64,000 bases of DNA from an uncultured Collinsella sp. (GTDB lineage Bacteria; Actinomycetota; Coriobacteriia; Coriobacteriales; Coriobacteriaceae): positions 1-64,000 of the forward strand of contig CATYZE010000007.1 in NCBI GenBank assembly GCA_958415525.1, in the 5' to 3' direction. The notes under the pieces were generated by a model. It ran no database searches, had not been told where the DNA came from, and was given only the letters and a program-made list of their open reading frames with translations. Each line of letters begins with the position of its first letter. The stretch's first letter is position 1. The translations under genes and the position numbers were made by a program. Positions 25,768 through 34,497 of the stretch are shown piece after piece.

Positions 25768-26830
25768 GCGTTCCGCTTTCCTTAACCGTCAGCGAGATCA
25801 GACGGAATGCGATGGTGAGCACCGCCACGCCAATCACGCCGGACAGGATATACATGACAGCTTGGCCGGCAAAGCCCAGACCCTGCTCCTCGGAATAGGC
25901 CTGCAGGTAATCGCCCGTGGGCAGCGCATCGGCAAAGGTCGGGGTATCCAGGCCGACCGAAGCCTGCAGGCTGTCGTCGCCAGCCTCCTGAACGGCAACC
26001 GCGGCACCCTCGGCGTCCCATTCGCCCCAAGCGTCACCCGTAGCGAGCAGACCCAGCGGCGTGGCAACAACAAGCACGGCAACCAGAATGAGCGTGGGGA
26101 CCAGCGAGGTTTTCTTAGCAGCAGCGCCATCGCCGGCAAGCTGACCGTCGACGGCCTCGGGCCCGACGATAACGCTCGGCGCCGTCTTCTTAATGAAACC
26201 GTAGATGGCAGCCGTCGCTACGCCCTCGACCACGCCTGCAACCAGCATATGCGGGATCATCATGGCAGGGATAGCAATAGACAGCGGGAAGGGGCAGTAC
26301 AGCGGAGCGCCCGAGGCGTTGGTGAAGAGCATCGGCTGAATACCAAACTCGATTGCCGCACACAGGGCCGCCAGGCACAGCCCGACCCAGCCGCTTACGA
26401 TGGCCGAAACCGAGGTGCCCCAGCTCATATCGTGCAAACGGCTGTTGAGCGCACGGAACACGATGGCTGCGGCAAACGGCAGCACGAAGGCCATGTTAAA
26501 GCAGTTGGCCCCAAAGGACAGGATGCCGCCATCGCCAAACAGCAGCGCCTGCAGCGCCAGCGCGACCGAGACAGCGATAGCCGCGGCCTCGGGGCCCAGC
26601 AGCAGCGCAATGAGCGCGCCGCCGACGGCGTGACCCGTGGTACCGCCGGGCAGCGGTACATTGAACATCATGAGCAAGAAGGAGAACGCGGCGCAGATGC
26701 CCAAGAAAGCCATGTGCTCGCGATCGAGCGTGGCGCGCACCTTCTTGATGCAGTGAACCCAAACGGGCACCATCGCCACTGCCATGACGGCATCGGTCTG
26801 CGGGGACAGATAATTATCTGGAATGTGCAT
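25745..26830 (-). CDS. cbiM: Cobalt/nickel ECF transporter substrate component CbiM, with C-terminal CbiN-like domain
   Basis: 361 aa. The N terminus is MHIPDNYLSP: the invariant MHIP with His2 is the metal-binding start in CbiM/NikM, and it fixes the start codon. About seven membrane helices follow. The C-terminal 130 residues add an extracytoplasmic loop (ATGDAWGEW...) and one final helix, as in CbiM proteins that include the CbiN/PDGK-type part, so no separate cbiN is needed. The metal could be Co2+ or Ni2+. No cobalamin riboswitch is visible; a dyad at 26888-26915 suggests protein control. Confidence 0.88.
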   Translation of the reverse strand: MHIPDNYLSPQTDAVMAVAMVPVWVHCIKKVRATLDREHMAFLGICAAFSFLLMMFNVPLPGGTTGHAVGGALIALLLGPEAAAIAVSVALALQALLFGDGGILSFGANCFNMAFVLPFAAAIVFRALNSRLHDMSWGTSVSAIVSGWVGLCLAALCAAIEFGIQPMLFTNASGAPLYCPFPLSIAIPAMMIPHMLVAGVVEGVATAAIYGFIKKTAPSVIVGPEAVDGQLAGDGAAAKKTSLVPTLILVAVLVVATPLGLLATGDAWGEWDAEGAAVAVQEAGDDSLQASVGLDTPTFADALPTGDYLQAYSEEQGLGFAGQAVMYILSGVIGVAVLTIAFRLISLTVKESGTHGDGRTA

Positions 26831-26887
26831 GTACGCCTCCCGGTTGTCGGCGCACAGAATTGCGACGCCGCCTGAATCACCTTGTCA

Positions 26888-26915
26888 GTGTTACGTATTG
26901 TCATATTCGTAACAC
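26888..26915. promoter_or_regulatory. 28-bp dyad, candidate metal-regulator operator of the cbiMQO operon
   Basis: GTGTTACG (26888-26895) and CGTAACAC (26908-26915) are perfect inverted arms around a 12-bp AT-rich centre, 58 bp before cbiM. Placement at the promoter and the long spacer fit a NikR- or MerR/TetR-type dimer. The operator identity is inference. Confidence 0.5.
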
Positions 26916-26933
26916 GCCGCCGGCTATCATAGC

Positions 26934-26967
26934 AAAACGGCGTGCCGCCGACAAAGCAGCACGCCGT
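26934..26967 (-). terminator. Terminator after pheT
   Basis: ACGGCGTGC pairs with GCACGCCGT on the minus strand, followed by TTTG. It isolates the pheST transcript from cbiM. Confidence 0.65.
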
Positions 26968-27078
26968 CATGTAATGCGCGTGTCATATATGCAGGTTCAA
27001 CGGTGCCTTTTCCGAACACCGAGGTCACGCAGGGCCCCACAGCAACTGCCGAGGGGTCCTGTGCTCCCAGCGCAAGCC

Positions 27079-29532
27079 CTATCCGCGGACCTCGCCGTTT
27101 ACGCCCTTGCACACCTTGGTGACGATCTTCTGGTGTGCCTTCTCGACCTCTTCGCTGGTGAGCGTGTGGTCGTCGGAGCGGTACGTAAGCGCAAAGGCCA
27201 TGGACTTCTTGCCCGCTCCGATGCGGATGGGATCGCGGTAGACGTCGAACAGGCGCACGCCCTCGAGCAGCTTGCCGCCGGCGCTGGTAATACGGCGCTC
27301 AAGATCCTCGCAGGTCACAGCGTTGTCGACCACGATAGCAAGGTCATGCTCGACAGCCGGATACTGCGAGAACTCGCGGTAGTTCTCCTGATTGCGGGCG
27401 CCCCTGATCAACTTGTCCAGATCGAGCTCAAAGGCAACGACGACCTCATCAATGCCCATCGCCTCGCGCGCCTCGGGGTGAATCTCGCCGACCCAGCCCA
27501 GCACGGTGCCGCCGGACAGAACCTCGGCCGCACGACCCGGCTGCAAGAAAGCGTAGCCCTCGCCCTCGACGGGACGGAAGCGAACCTTCTCGATGCGCAG
27601 CTGTGCGAGCAGCTCCTCGACAATACCCTTACCAAAGAAGAAGCGCAGCTTGCGGTACTTCATGTTCCAGGACTGCTCGCTCCACTGGCCCGAGAGCACA
27701 CCCGCCACGGACTTGGTCTCCTTGGGCAGGCTGGCGTTCTCGCGGCCGTGGAACAGGCTGCCGACCTCGTACAGGTGCACGTTGGGCGTACCGTGCGCCT
27801 CGTTGTAGGCCACGGACTGCAACAGGCCCGGCAGCAGCGAACGACGCATCTCGGTCTGCTCGGCCACCAGCGGGTTCATGAGCACCACGGGGCAACCGCG
27901 GCCCTCGGTGGACATGCCGATCTTCTCCAGGTCGCCCGGGGCGGCAAAGCCAAAAGTCGTGGTCTCGTTGAGGCCACAGGCGCGCAGAATCTCGCCGACC
28001 TTGCGGGTAAGCCTCTGCTCGCGCGTCAGGCCGCCGATGTGGTTCTTGGCAGCCGGGATGGTCGCCGTGACGCGACCCATGCCCCACAGGCGCAGGACCT
28101 CCTCGATCAGGTCGATCTCACGCGGCAGGTCGGGACGGAAGCTCGGCGGCGTGACCATAAAGTCCTCGCCGTCGCGCTCGACGGTGCAGCCCAGGCGAGT
28201 GAGCGAGCGCTCGATAAAGTTGGGCTCGATATCGGCGCCGCAAATGGCGCGCACGCGGGCCAGACGAAGCTTAATGCTGTCGATGGTCTTGGGCGCGGGG
28301 AACACATCGATGTAGCCGGGAGCGACCTCGCCGCCGGCAATCTCCTCAATGAGGGCGCAGGTGACGTTGGCGACATCCACGCAGCCGGTCTCGTCGACCT
28401 GGCGCTCAAAGCGGATGGAGGCATCGGAGATCAGCGACAGGTCGCGGCTGGTGTGCGAGGTGCGGCCGGCATTGAAGCAGGCGCTCTCGACCATCACGTC
28501 GACGGTGTCGTCCTCGATCTCGGAATCCATGCCGCCCATAACGCCGGCCAGCGCCACGGGGCGCTCGCCGTCGGTGATCAGGCCCATGCCGGCGTCGAGC
28601 ACGCGCTCCTCGCCGTCGAGGGTCGTGAACTTCTCGTCCTGCTGGGCGGCGCGGACCACCACGCGACGACGGCCCTCGCGCTCGGCAAAAGTGTCGAGGT
28701 CAAAGGCGTGCAGGGGCTGACCGGTGAGCATCATCACGTAGTTGGTGATGTCGACGATGTTGTTGTGCGGGCGCACGCCCAGGGCGTTGAGGCGCTTGAC
28801 CATCCAGTCGGGCGACGGGCCGACCTTCACGTTGCGCACGATGCGGGCGACATAGCGGTCGCACAGGCCCTCGTCGGCGATCTCGACGGAAAGCTCGTCG
28901 TCGGTCGCGCGGCCGGTCTCGGCCTTGATGGCGGGCAGCTCAACGTGGAAATCGCGGTCGAAGATGGCGCCGGTCTCGCGGGCCATGCCGATCATGGACA
29001 GGCAGTCGGGACGGTTGGGCGTGATCTCGCAGTCGAGCACGGTGTCGCTCGAGCCCACGTACTCGGCAAACGGCATGCCGCAGGGCGTATCCTCGGGCAG
29101 GATCATGATGCCGGAGTGGTCGCCGCCCAGGCCGAGCTCGCGCGCGGAGCAGTTCATGCCCATGGACACGACGCCGCGAAGCTTGCTCTTCTTGATCTTG
29201 ACGTCGCCAGGAAGCACGGCGCCGATCATTGCCGTGACGATGTGGTCGCCGGCCTCGAAGTTCTGCGCGCCGCAGACGATCTGCAGCGGAGCGGGATTGC
29301 CGTCGGCGTCGAGGTTCTTGTCGCCCACGTCGACCGAGCACACATACATGTGGTCGCTATCGGGGTGAGGGGTCTTGGTGAGCACCTGAGCGGTCACCAC
29401 GTGGTCGAAGGACTCGCCCACGGTGTCGATCGCCTCGACCTCGGTGCCGGTACGGATATATTCGTCCGAAAGAGTCTTGGGATCCTCCGGAATATCGATC
29501 ATGGTCTTGAGCCAGTCGTAAGAAACTCTCAC
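27079..29532 (-). CDS. pheT: Phenylalanyl-tRNA synthetase beta subunit
   Basis: 817 aa, full bacterial length. In order: B1 strand, an EMAP-like tRNA-binding domain (FDHVVTAQVLTKTPHPDSDHMYVC, residues about 40-150), the B3/B4 editing domain, the B5 domain, the catalytic-like fold and the C-terminal ferredoxin-like anticodon domain (YPAVEHDLAIVVD and further RLFDVYRD). Partner of PheS in the alpha2-beta2 enzyme. It starts 45 bp after the pheS stop. Confidence 0.97.
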   Translation of the reverse strand: MRVSYDWLKTMIDIPEDPKTLSDEYIRTGTEVEAIDTVGESFDHVVTAQVLTKTPHPDSDHMYVCSVDVGDKNLDADGNPAPLQIVCGAQNFEAGDHIVTAMIGAVLPGDVKIKKSKLRGVVSMGMNCSARELGLGGDHSGIMILPEDTPCGMPFAEYVGSSDTVLDCEITPNRPDCLSMIGMARETGAIFDRDFHVELPAIKAETGRATDDELSVEIADEGLCDRYVARIVRNVKVGPSPDWMVKRLNALGVRPHNNIVDITNYVMMLTGQPLHAFDLDTFAEREGRRRVVVRAAQQDEKFTTLDGEERVLDAGMGLITDGERPVALAGVMGGMDSEIEDDTVDVMVESACFNAGRTSHTSRDLSLISDASIRFERQVDETGCVDVANVTCALIEEIAGGEVAPGYIDVFPAPKTIDSIKLRLARVRAICGADIEPNFIERSLTRLGCTVERDGEDFMVTPPSFRPDLPREIDLIEEVLRLWGMGRVTATIPAAKNHIGGLTREQRLTRKVGEILRACGLNETTTFGFAAPGDLEKIGMSTEGRGCPVVLMNPLVAEQTEMRRSLLPGLLQSVAYNEAHGTPNVHLYEVGSLFHGRENASLPKETKSVAGVLSGQWSEQSWNMKYRKLRFFFGKGIVEELLAQLRIEKVRFRPVEGEGYAFLQPGRAAEVLSGGTVLGWVGEIHPEAREAMGIDEVVVAFELDLDKLIRGARNQENYREFSQYPAVEHDLAIVVDNAVTCEDLERRITSAGGKLLEGVRLFDVYRDPIRIGAGKKSMAFALTYRSDDHTLTSEEVEKAHQKIVTKVCKGVNGEVRG

Positions 29533-29577
29533 TTGATTACTCCTTATGAGAAAGAAATGCCTGCTAGAACGGGTGAT

Positions 29578-30654
29578 TTAGAACTGATTTAAGAATCTCA
29601 TATCGCCCGTCATGAGAGTTCTGAGGTCCGGCAGATCGTAGCGCAGTGCCGCGACGCGCTCGGCGCCAATGCCAAAGGCGAAACCGGTGTACTTCTCGGG
29701 ATCGATGCCGCAGTTGATGAGGACGTTGGGGTCGACCATGCCGCAGCCCAGGATCTCGATCCAGCCGCTGTGCTTGCAGAAGTTGCAGCCCTTGCCGCCG
29801 CACACGTGGCAGCTCACGTCCACCTCGCAGCTGGGCTCGGTGAAGGGGAAGAAGTGCGGGCGGTAGCGCGTCTTGCGGTCCTCGCCAAACATGCACTTAA
29901 CAAAGTAGTCGAGCGTACCCTTAAGATCGCCGAAGGTGATGCCCTCGTCAACGACCAGGCCCTCGATCTGGTTGAACTGCGGCAGGTGGCAGGCATCGGC
30001 CGTGTCAGGACGGTAGACGGTGCCCGGGCAGATCATGTAGATGGGCGGCTTTTGCGACTCCATGGTGTGGATCTGCACGCCCGAGGTCTGGGTGCGCAGC
30101 AGCACGTCGGACTCGCCGTGGGCGTGGGCCTCGGGGTGCGCGACGCTGCCGGGGTTGTTGTCGACCACGTAGAACGTGTCGCGGGCCGAGCGGCTCGGGT
30201 GATCCATGGGCGCGTTGAGCGCGGTGAAGTTGTAGTAGGAGGTGTCGACCATGGGGCCGGACTCGACGGTATAGCCGATGCCACAGAAGATGTCCTCGGC
30301 CTCCTCGATGATCTGCTTGATCAGGTGCTGGTGACCGATCTGCGGACGGATGCCCGGCAGCGTGATGTCGACGGCCTCGTGCTCGAGCGCGTGCTTGAGG
30401 GCGGCGGCCTTCATCTCGGTCGTGCGCTCGTCGAGCATGCCCTCGATCAGCTGGCGCATCTCGTTGGCGCGCTTGCCCATGACGGGGCGATCCTCGGGGG
30501 CGAGCTTGCCCATCATGCGCATCAGGCCGGTGATGCGACCCTTGCGGCCGAGCAGCTCAATGCGTGCGGCCTCGAGCTTTGCAGCGTCATCGGCGCCGGC
30601 GACGAGCTCCTTGGCTTCTTCCTCGAGTTTGACCAGATCATCAATCAGACTCAT
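29578..30654 (-). CDS. pheS: Phenylalanyl-tRNA synthetase alpha subunit
   Basis: 358 aa. An N-terminal coiled coil (LIDDLVKLEEEAKELV) binds tRNA-Phe. The class II core has motif 2 in HLPQFNQIEGLVVDEG and motif 3 in FGIGAERVAALRY, with HTMESQKPP in between. A cysteine pair (CHVCGGKGCNFC) sits in the catalytic domain, seen in some bacterial PheS. The ATG at 30654 is the natural start; longer frames enter the T-box. Regulated by the upstream T-box leader. Confidence 0.97.
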   Translation of the reverse strand: MSLIDDLVKLEEEAKELVAGADDAAKLEAARIELLGRKGRITGLMRMMGKLAPEDRPVMGKRANEMRQLIEGMLDERTTEMKAAALKHALEHEAVDITLPGIRPQIGHQHLIKQIIEEAEDIFCGIGYTVESGPMVDTSYYNFTALNAPMDHPSRSARDTFYVVDNNPGSVAHPEAHAHGESDVLLRTQTSGVQIHTMESQKPPIYMICPGTVYRPDTADACHLPQFNQIEGLVVDEGITFGDLKGTLDYFVKCMFGEDRKTRYRPHFFPFTEPSCEVDVSCHVCGGKGCNFCKHSGWIEILGCGMVDPNVLINCGIDPEKYTGFAFGIGAERVAALRYDLPDLRTLMTGDMRFLNQF

Positions 30655-30737
30655 GTCTTCCCTTTCGTCTCTCGCACGTCCACTTACCGCGGCGGCCGGA
30701 GCCACGCGACGCTGCGGATGTGCGGCCCGGTTCGGTA

Positions 30738-31030
30738 ACAAAAAACCGCCCTCGGGCATGTGCATTGCCCAAGGACGGTTGAATTCCGCGGTACCACCTT
30801 GTTTGACCCGGCGGATGTCTGGCCCGCCGTGCCCACTCTGTGCCCCTTGTCGCGAGGCTCACGGCTTCCCTACTGGGGCTTCGCCGCCGCTGGCCGCACG
30901 CCCGTTGAGGTCGCTGCTCGGGAGTGAACGCTTGGCCCTTGTCACCGCAGGAAGGCTTGCAGCCCATGACCTTCCCTCTCTTGCCGGCGACGCGGCGGGC
31001 AAAACCCTCTCCGTCAACGCATTGGGCTAT
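30738..31030 (-). promoter_or_regulatory. T-box leader controlling pheST
   Basis: On the minus strand the conserved T-box AGGTGGTACCGCGG (30786-30799) precedes an intrinsic terminator AACCGTCCTTGGGCA/TGCCCGAGGGCGGTT plus TTTTTT (30741-30780). The upstream 230 bases form stem I and the linker. A UUC followed by A at 30926-30928 is a good specifier codon for phenylalanine, matching the operon. Uncharged tRNA-Phe would pair with the specifier and the UGG of the T-box and prevent termination. The outer 5' boundary is approximate. Confidence 0.88.
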
Positions 31031-31157
31031 AGGATAACACATTGTGTGGGCGTATCGCCGCGTTCCGTTTTGTTCGTGCTGGGTACAAGGCAGGTAGCTG
31101 TGCAAACTGGCCGCGCCGCCGCGTGCGACGGGCGGCCCGCGAGATCAAGGATACGGT

Positions 31158-32732
31158 ATGGGAAAGAAGCTCGATAAGAAGGCCAAGGCCGCCGTGGCAA
31201 AAGCCGCCAAGGGCATCAAGGCCGAAAAGGCCGTCAAGAAGTTCCGCAAGCTCGAGAGCAAGCTGTGGACCCGCGAGTATCTGCTCAAGATTGCCGAGTT
31301 CGATGGCGCGACCATCGCCCCCGCCAACGGTGCTGCCGCCCGCGCCGATGCCATGGGCACGCTCGCCGGTGAGCATCACAAGCTCCTGACCAGCGAAAAG
31401 TCCGTTGAGCTCGTGCGTTCGCTGGCACGCGAGACGGTTGTGGGCGGCAAGATCGACGACCCGCAGCTGCTCGACGAGATTCGCGTGCTCGGCCGCGACC
31501 AGCGCGAGGCCAGCGCCATCCCCACCGAGGAGGCCGAGGCCTGGACCAGGCTCACCTGCGAGGCCGACGCCGTGTGGCACAAGGCCAAGTCCGCCAACGA
31601 CTGGGCGAGCTTTGAGCCCTACGTGGACAAGATCGTCGGGCAGCTTAAACACCAGGCCGAGCTCATGGACCCCCAGCGCGACCCGTACGACGTGTGGCTC
31701 GACCAGTATGAGCGCGGTCTTTCTACCGAGAGCTTTGACGCATTTTGCAACGAGGTCAAGGCCACGGTCGTGCCGCTCGTGCACGCCATCGGCGAACGCG
31801 GCCAGCAGCCCACTGCCGACTTTTTGCATGCGCATGTGCCCGAGGCTGCCCAGCGCGCTATGAGCTTTGACCTGATGAAGCTCGTGGGTCTCAACCTGGA
31901 CGACACCACGCTCGCCTTTACCGAGCATCCGTTTAGTGAGGGCTTTTCGGTGGGCGATGCGCGCATCGCCACGCACGTCTATGAGGACGACTGCATCTCC
32001 AACGTCTACAGCATCATCCACGAGGCGGGGCACACCATGTACGAGCTGGGCGTCAATCCCGCCTATGCGCGTACCTGCCTGGAGGGCGGCACCTCCATGG
32101 GCATCCACGAGAGCCAGAGCCGCTTCTTCGAGAACACCGTGGGCCGCAGCCGCGCCTTTATGGGTCCGCTGCTCGAGGTACTGCGCCGTCACGTGCCCGA
32201 GGTCTACGGCAACGTGGACGAGGACGCGCTCTACCACGCCGTGAACATTGCGCAGCCGTCGCTGATCCGCACCGAAGCCGACGAGCTCACCTATCCGCTG
32301 CACGTTATGGTGCGCTACGAGATCGAGCGCATGCTGTTTGCCGGCGAGGCCACGGCCAAGGATATCCCCGCGCTCTGGAACCGCTTTATGGACGAGTACC
32401 TGGGCATTCCGGTTCCCGACGATACGCACGGTTGCCTGCAGGATACGCACTGGAGCGGCGGCTCGTTTGGCTACTTCCCCACCTATGCGCTGGGCAGCGC
32501 CTACGATGCCATGTTTGTTCCTGCCATGTGCCGCGACGGCGTCGACCTTACCGGCGCCTGCGCGAGCGGCGACCTGGCACCCGTCCGCGCATGGCTGGGC
32601 GAGCACATTTGGCAGTGGGGCCGCGCCAAGGACGCGCCGGAGCTCATAAAGGGCGCCTGCGGCATGGACTTTGACGCCCGCTACTACTGCAGCTACCTGC
32701 AGGACAAGTTCACCACGCTGTACGAGCTGTAA
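31158..32732 (+). CDS. M32 family metallocarboxypeptidase
   Basis: 524 aa. The zinc site is HEAGH at residues 288-292, followed by the M32 signature HESQSRFFEN near residue 318. IRTEADELTYPLHV, also diagnostic of the family, lies further on. It releases C-terminal amino acids from peptides in the cytoplasm. The first 25 residues are a Lys/Ala-rich tail (KKLDKKAKAAVAKAAKG) not usual in M32 proteins. AAGGA lies six bases before the ATG. Monocistronic, with its own terminator. Confidence 0.93.
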   Translation: MGKKLDKKAKAAVAKAAKGIKAEKAVKKFRKLESKLWTREYLLKIAEFDGATIAPANGAAARADAMGTLAGEHHKLLTSEKSVELVRSLARETVVGGKIDDPQLLDEIRVLGRDQREASAIPTEEAEAWTRLTCEADAVWHKAKSANDWASFEPYVDKIVGQLKHQAELMDPQRDPYDVWLDQYERGLSTESFDAFCNEVKATVVPLVHAIGERGQQPTADFLHAHVPEAAQRAMSFDLMKLVGLNLDDTTLAFTEHPFSEGFSVGDARIATHVYEDDCISNVYSIIHEAGHTMYELGVNPAYARTCLEGGTSMGIHESQSRFFENTVGRSRAFMGPLLEVLRRHVPEVYGNVDEDALYHAVNIAQPSLIRTEADELTYPLHVMVRYEIERMLFAGEATAKDIPALWNRFMDEYLGIPVPDDTHGCLQDTHWSGGSFGYFPTYALGSAYDAMFVPAMCRDGVDLTGACASGDLAPVRAWLGEHIWQWGRAKDAPELIKGACGMDFDARYYCSYLQDKFTTLYEL

Positions 32733-32754
32733 GACACAACCGACACGCTAACGC

Positions 32755-32795
32755 AAAGGGGGCGCCGCGGGATTGGTTCCGCGGCGCCCCCTTCC
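32755..32795 (+). terminator. M32 carboxypeptidase gene terminator
   Basis: A very stable stem, GGGGGCGCCGCGG with CCGCGGCGCCCCC, with an eight-base loop. The T tract is only TT, so termination efficiency is uncertain. Confidence 0.65.
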
Positions 32796-32813
32796 ACCTA
32801 GTCACTGGGGGCC

Positions 32814-33043
32814 GTGTGCAAAAAACGGCAAATATGAGTACTGTTGTCTGCTTGATAGCAATTATTTTGGACTAAAACAAGCTCTCAAATGAGATTAATT
32901 CTCGTTTGGGAGCTTGTATATTGAACATATGAGGAAAAATGTAAGCTGAACCTGTATTTAGGGGGCACCAAAATGGCCTTTTGGAGCAAATCATGCTGTT
33001 ACCAATTTAGTAACAGTACTCATATTTGCCGTTTTTTGCACAC
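32814..33043. repeat. MITE-like element with perfect 32-bp terminal inverted repeats
   Basis: Left arm 32814-32845 and right arm 33012-33043 are exact reverse complements over 32 bp (left arm begins GTGTGCAAAAAACGG). The 166-bp interior is clearly richer in A and T than the flanking genes and holds two further hairpins: AAGCTCTCAAATGAG with CTCGTTTGGGAGCTT, and CTGTTAC with GTAACAG. No open reading frame and no evident target-site duplication. Confidence 0.85.
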
Positions 33044-33082
33044 TGCCTATTAGGACCCCCTGCCAAACAGCTCCGAAGGCCC

Positions 33083-34414
33083 CTACAAGGCCTCCAGCGC
33101 TCCCGCGATGCGCTTCATGGCGGCGTCGGCGGCCGATTGGTCCGGAGCCTCAGCCAGCACGCGAATCACCGACTCGGTTCCGCTCTTGCGCACCAGCACG
33201 CGGCCCTCGCCCGCCAGCGACGCCTCGGCCTCGGCGATGGCGGCCTGCACGCCCATGTTGCCCAGCGCGGCGTCCTTGTCGGCCACGCGCACGGCAACCT
33301 GCGCCTGCGGCAGTAGCTTGCACGGAGCCGTGAGCTGCGAGAGCGTCTCGCGCTCGGCTCGAATCACTTCCATCACACGCAGCGAGGTCATAATGCCGTC
33401 GCCAGTGCGCTCAATATCGCCAAAGATCGTATGCCCCGTTTGCTCGCCGCCCAGGCTGTAGCCGCCCTCGCGCATCTTTGCATACACGTGACGGTCGCCC
33501 ACGCCGCTGGTCACGGCGCTCAGGCCGGCAAGCTCCAGCGACTTGACCAGGCCAAAGTTGCTGGCAATCGTCGGCACCACGGTACCGCCCGAGAGTCGCC
33601 CGTGCTTGTTCAGGTACACGCCGCACACGTACAGGATCTGGTCGCCATCGACCACGCGGCCGCGCTCGTCAACGGCCAGGCAGCGGTCGGCATCGCCGTC
33701 GTAGGCAAAGCCCACGTCCAGGCCCTGCTCCACCACGTGGCGCTGCAGGCGCTCAATATGCGTAGAGCCGCAGTCGACGTTGATGTTAAAGCCATCGGGC
33801 GCGGCGTTGATCACGCGCACATCGGCGCCCAGCGCGTCGAACACCGGCTTGGCCACCGAGGATGCCGAGCCGTTGGCGCAGTCAAGACCAATCTTGACGC
33901 CCTGCAGCGAAAAGTTCGCGCTGGCGATGAGCGAGGCAATGTAGCGGTTGCGGCCCTGCATGTAGTCGACCGTAGCACCGATGTGGTTGCCTGTGGCCAG
34001 CGGCACCTCGGTCTTGCCATCGATGTAGCCCTCGATGAGCTCCAGCACGTCCTCGTCCATCTTAAAGCCGTCGCTGTTGACGAGCTTAATGCCGTTATCG
34101 CAAAACGGGTTGTGGCTCGCGCTGATCATGATGCCGCAATCGAAGCAGCCTTCCACGGTCTGATGTGCTACGCCCGGCGTGGGGATCACGTGCAGCATAT
34201 AGGCGTCCGCACCGCTCGCGACCAGGCCACTCACCAGCGCCGCCTCGAACATATAACTCGAGCGACGCGTGTCCTTGCCCACGATCACGCGGGCCTTAGC
34301 ACTGCGATTGGCGCCGTAATACCAGCCCACAAAGCGGCCGATCTTGTACGCATGCTCCACGGTCAGTCCAACGTTGGCCTCACCGCGAAAGCCGTCGGTG
34401 CCAAAGTACTTCAT
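33083..34414 (-). CDS. glmM: Phosphoglucosamine mutase
   Basis: 443 aa. Converts glucosamine-6-phosphate to glucosamine-1-phosphate for peptidoglycan and UDP-GlcNAc synthesis. It starts YFGTDGFRGEAN, has the active-site loop ISASHNP with the phosphoserine at about residue 100, the metal-binding DGDADR loop and the sugar-binding GGEQTGH motif, and the C-terminal phosphate loop VRKSGTES. Length matches GlmM. Confidence 0.96.
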   Translation of the reverse strand: MKYFGTDGFRGEANVGLTVEHAYKIGRFVGWYYGANRSAKARVIVGKDTRRSSYMFEAALVSGLVASGADAYMLHVIPTPGVAHQTVEGCFDCGIMISASHNPFCDNGIKLVNSDGFKMDEDVLELIEGYIDGKTEVPLATGNHIGATVDYMQGRNRYIASLIASANFSLQGVKIGLDCANGSASSVAKPVFDALGADVRVINAAPDGFNINVDCGSTHIERLQRHVVEQGLDVGFAYDGDADRCLAVDERGRVVDGDQILYVCGVYLNKHGRLSGGTVVPTIASNFGLVKSLELAGLSAVTSGVGDRHVYAKMREGGYSLGGEQTGHTIFGDIERTGDGIMTSLRVMEVIRAERETLSQLTAPCKLLPQAQVAVRVADKDAALGNMGVQAAIAEAEASLAGEGRVLVRKSGTESVIRVLAEAPDQSAADAAMKRIAGALEAL

Positions 34415-34427
34415 GCGCTCTCCTTAC

Positions 34428-34461
34428 AAAATAGGGGCGAACAGATTGCCTGTCCGCCCCA
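34428..34461 (-). terminator. Terminator between the DUF4012 gene and glmM
   Basis: GGGGCGGACAGG pairs with CTGTTCGCCCC on the minus strand, followed by TATTTT. It contains a CTGTCC core similar to the REP-like hairpins elsewhere in the window. Confidence 0.6.
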
Positions 34462-34497
34462 AAATGGTACTCGATTATCTGCGCTACCAGAAAAACC

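Larger units (their letters stand above)
32733..33082. other. Convergent intergenic region with a 230-bp palindromic element
   Basis: 350 bp between the M32 gene and glmM, which converge. It contains the M32 terminator and, from 32814 to 33043, an AT-rich element bounded by 32-bp inverted repeats. No coding frame is credible. Confidence 0.7.

Noticed and set aside
26831..27078. Cobalamin or NiCo riboswitch before cbiM
   Set aside because: No B12-box or four-way junction pattern could be found; only the pheT terminator and a protein-type dyad are evident.
26860..29592. 910-codon frame antisense to pheT
   Set aside because: Shadow of pheT with the same biased composition.
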